Below, piece by piece: positions 7,746 through 9,043 of a stretch of DNA of 9,043 bases. Source of the stretch: Lachnospiraceae bacterium (GTDB lineage: Bacteria > Bacillota > Clostridia > Lachnospirales > Lachnospiraceae); assembly GCA_017446125.1 (NCBI GenBank), contig JAFSRL010000048.1, positions 1 through 9,043 on the forward strand. The letters are read 5' to 3'. The stretch's first letter is position 1, and the number at the start of each line of letters is the position of its first letter. The notes beneath the pieces were generated by a model. It saw only the letters and a list, made by a program, of their open reading frames with translations. It had not been told where the DNA came from and ran no database searches. The position numbers were made by a program, and so were the translations under genes.

Positions 7746-7791
7746 ACTCCCTTTATAAAATCAGGCGAACTGTTTTTATAAAGGGAGTTTT
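7746..7791 (+). terminator. Rho-independent terminator after cheV
   Basis: A perfect 15-bp stem (7746-7760 with 7774-7788) with a 13-nt loop ends in four T (7788-7791). A small extra hairpin, ATTCG/CGAAT (7730-7742), lies just before it. The T-run is short, so some read-through into the next gene is possible. Confidence 0.85.
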
Positions 7792-7798
7792 ACCATTT

Positions 7799-7831
7799 AT
7801 GAGGGTTTTGTTTGTTGTGGTGTGTAAATGA
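7799..7831 (+). other. Possible 10-codon leader ORF coupled to the repeat-protein start
   Basis: ATG 7799 opens a short frame reading MRVLFVVVCK whose stop TGA (7829-7831) overlaps the next start as ATGA. The repeat protein has no Shine-Dalgarno at normal distance (nearest GAGGG, 7801-7805, is 22 nt away), while AGGGAG in the terminator stem (7782-7787) lies 11 nt before ATG 7799. Coupled translation is therefore plausible but unproven; a chance frame is the alternative. Confidence 0.25.
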
Positions 7832-9043
7832 AAAGTCAGAATGAAGAATATTTAGAGAGCCTCCTGCAGCAGATGACACAGACGGCTCCCAAGCGGGATC
7901 TTGCGACGGAGTTAAACGAGCGCTTCGGACCCGATGCGAAGCGTCCCAAGAAGCCGGACACCAACCAGCTCCTTGAGGATATGCTGAAGGAATCCGAGGA
8001 CGCCGCGGAAAAGGAGATTGCGGAGCTCTTACAGAAGTCTGACGCCGGCATCATCGTGGATGAAAGCCTGCGTGAGAGAGCGGAACAGATGGAAGGACTG
8101 CCGGATGTGGCGGAGCTTCCTCATTTTACCGTGGGCGCGGATCCGGATAGCGTCGACCTTCGCGACGAGGAAGAAAAGCAGATCGACATGGAAATCGCCG
8201 CCGCGGAAGAAGTCGCGGAGCAGGCGGTGGAAGATACTACTCTTGACCTTCCCCTTGAGGGGGAGGTGGCGGCGGAGCCGACGGAGGAGGTGTCAGACAC
8301 TCCCCTTGATGAGACGGTGTCGGCTGAGCCGACGGGGGAGGTGTCAGACCTCCCTGTCATGGACGAAGTCCCGCCGGTCGAAGAAGTCACCGACATCCCC
8401 ACGGGTAGCGGCTCTAACCTGACCCCTGAAGAAATCGCCGCAATGAGCGCCATTTCCGTGGAGCCCGAACTCTCTGCGGACGAATTCGTGATACCGGATG
8501 TGGTGGACGAAGTTCCCGACCTTCCCACCATGGAAGGAGTTTCCGATATCCCTGTCATGGACGAAGTTCCCGACCTTCCCACCATGGAAGAGACCGCACC
8601 TGTCGAGGAAGTCCCTGTAGAAGAGATTGACATTGACGCCCTTATGGCAGCCGCAACGGAAAGTGCAGAAGCCATCACAACTGACGTCCCTGTAGAGGAA
8701 ATCGACATCGATGCAATGATGGCAGCCGCCACCGAAAGCGCGGAAGCTGCCACAACAGACCTTCCCCTTGAGGGGGAGGTGTCGGCGGAGCCGACGGAGG
8801 AGGTGTCTGACCTTCCGGTCCTCGACGAAGTCCCTGACCTTCCCGTTATGGAAGAGGTGCCAGACCTTTCCACTATGGAAGAAGCTTCCGATATCCCTGT
8901 CATGGACGAAGTTCCCGACCTTCCCGTTATGGAGGAGTTGTCTGAACTCCCCACCATGGAAGAGACCGCACCGGTCGAGGAAGTCCCTGTAGAAGAAATC
9001 GACATTGACGCAATGATGGCAGCCGCAACGGAAAGTGCAGAAG
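7828..9043 (+). CDS. Acidic repeat-rich protein of unknown function (5' part)
   Basis: The frame is open from ATG 7828 through the window end (405 codons, no stop), so the C-terminus is missing. An in-frame TAA at 7825 fixes 7828 as the earliest start. Residues 1-90 are a charged helical head (EEYLESLLQQM; NQLLEDMLKESEDAAEKEI) with a basic patch (AKRPKKP). The rest is rich in Glu, Asp, Val, Pro and Met and built of repeats: 17-codon units (D-LPLEGEV-AEPTEEVS type), 9-residue units of the pattern V(P/S)D(L/I)P(V/T)M(D/E)E, and 20-21-residue modules around EIDIDA(L/M)MAAATESAEA. One LTPEEIAAM motif (198-206) resembles the FliM/FliY N-terminal peptide. There is no signal peptide or membrane helix, so it is probably cytoplasmic and largely disordered. 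Synonymous differences between module copies show this is the coding strand. I know of similar acidic proteins with DEIAAL-like motifs in Lachnospiraceae only as uncharacterised; no function is assigned. Confidence 0.85.
   Translation, partial: MKSQNEEYLESLLQQMTQTAPKRDLATELNERFGPDAKRPKKPDTNQLLEDMLKESEDAAEKEIAELLQKSDAGIIVDESLRERAEQMEGLPDVAELPHFTVGADPDSVDLRDEEEKQIDMEIAAAEEVAEQAVEDTTLDLPLEGEVAAEPTEEVSDTPLDETVSAEPTGEVSDLPVMDEVPPVEEVTDIPTGSGSNLTPEEIAAMSAISVEPELSADEFVIPDVVDEVPDLPTMEGVSDIPVMDEVPDLPTMEETAPVEEVPVEEIDIDALMAAATESAEAITTDVPVEEIDIDAMMAAATESAEAATTDLPLEGEVSAEPTEEVSDLPVLDEVPDLPVMEEVPDLSTMEEASDIPVMDEVPDLPVMEELSELPTMEETAPVEEVPVEEIDIDAMMAAATESAE
8245..8346 (+). repeat. Two tandem 51-nt hairpin-forming units inside the coding frame
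   Basis: Units 8245-8295 and 8296-8346 each encode 17 residues beginning with Asp. Unit 1 forms a strong hairpin with stem arms CCTTCCCC and GGGGGAGG around loop TTGA (8247-8266). Unit 2 has lost that hairpin but keeps a perfect GTCGGC/GCCGAC stem with a 3-base loop. A third unit lies at 8758-8808. Confidence 0.8.
8512..8592 (+). repeat. Three tandem 27-nt units (nonapeptide repeats)
   Basis: The units read VPDLPTMEG, VSDIPVMDE and VPDLPTMEE. A lone related unit, VSDLPVMDE, lies at 8341-8367. The block runs straight into the first EIDIDALM module. Confidence 0.85.
8611..8748 (+). repeat. Two 63-nt copies encoding the EIDIDA(L/M)M module
   Basis: Copies at 8611-8673 and 8686-8748 are offset by 75 nt. 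They differ at 13 bases but in only one residue (Leu versus Met), so the peptide rather than the DNA is conserved. A third copy starts at 8983 and is cut by the window end. Confidence 0.85.
8758..8808 (+). repeat. Third 51-nt hairpin-forming unit
   Basis: It is identical to unit 8245-8295 at 49 of 51 bases although about 460 nt away. It forms two hairpins: arms CCTTCCCC/GGGGGAGG with loop TTGA (8760-8779) and GTCGGC/GCCGAC with loop GGA (8781-8795). Confidence 0.8.
8803..8964 (+). repeat. Six tandem 27-nt units (nonapeptide repeats)
   Basis: The units read VSDLPVLDE, VPDLPVMEE, VPDLSTMEE, ASDIPVMDE, VPDLPVMEE and LSELPTMEE. The 42 nt from 8884 match those from 8539 at 41 positions, which marks a recent duplication of a larger block (offset 345 nt). 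Confidence 0.85.
8983..9043 (+). repeat. Third copy of the EIDIDAMM module, cut by the window end
   Basis: Its 20 visible codons encode exactly the same residues as the copy at 8686, with seven base differences that are all synonymous. Confidence 0.85.

Noticed and set aside
8018..8422. A 134-codon + strand frame, Arg/Ser-rich.
   Set aside because: It overlaps the repeat protein in another frame, has skewed composition produced by the repeats, and has no ribosome site.
8121..9005. A 294-codon open frame on the - strand, rich in Ser, Thr and Gly.
   Set aside because: It is the mirror of the acidic repeats on the + strand. Differences between repeat copies fall at + strand third positions and are silent there, and the + frame is open over the whole 1216 nt with a sensible start.
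8245..9043. CRISPR array.
   Set aside because: Repeats are uneven, protein-coding and not separated by unique spacers of constant length.

Overview
The window looks like chromosomal DNA of an anaerobic Gram-positive bacterium of the Clostridia, most likely a Lachnospiraceae-type gut or rumen organism. This is inferred from gene content and style: a decarboxylase alpha subunit without a biotin domain, a plant-isoamylase-like debranching enzyme, strong purine-rich Shine-Dalgarno sites, a lipoprotein with an acidic linker, a CheV protein, and an acidic repeat protein whose 51-nt units resemble short palindromic repeats common in gut Clostridia. No rRNA, tRNA, CRISPR array, integrase or transposase is visible. 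All genes lie on the + strand.

Region by region: (1) 1-747 is the 3' end of an oxaloacetate decarboxylase alpha / pyruvate carboxylase subunit B gene, closed by a strong hairpin terminator at 771-807. (2) 858-6717 reads as one five-gene operon with gaps of 15, 42, -11 and 30 nt and no internal terminator. It holds a GlgX/isoamylase-type glycogen debranching enzyme, a single-pass membrane protein of unknown function, an OmpR-family response regulator, its sensor histidine kinase (probable TTG start overlapping the regulator gene), and a secreted lipoprotein with an acidic linker and a DUF4352-like domain. (3) 6718-6822 is an AT-rich intergenic stretch with a probable promoter for cheV (6823-7728), which is monocistronic and followed by a hairpin terminator at 7746-7791. 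(4) From 7828 to the window end runs an unfinished, highly acidic protein built of nested repeats.

How the genes may work together: glycogen or alpha-glucan debranching sits in one transcription unit with a complete envelope-sensing two-component system and two membrane-associated proteins. This suggests linked control of polysaccharide metabolism and surface state, but nothing in the sequence proves the link. CheV (CheW adaptor plus phosphorylatable receiver) is a chemotaxis coupling protein.

The most unusual part of the window is the repeat protein next to cheV. It has ten 9-residue repeats, three copies of an EIDIDA(L/M)M module kept by synonymous change, one FliM-like LTPEEIAAM motif, and three 51-nt units that fold as DNA/RNA hairpins and look like an intergenic palindromic element read in frame.
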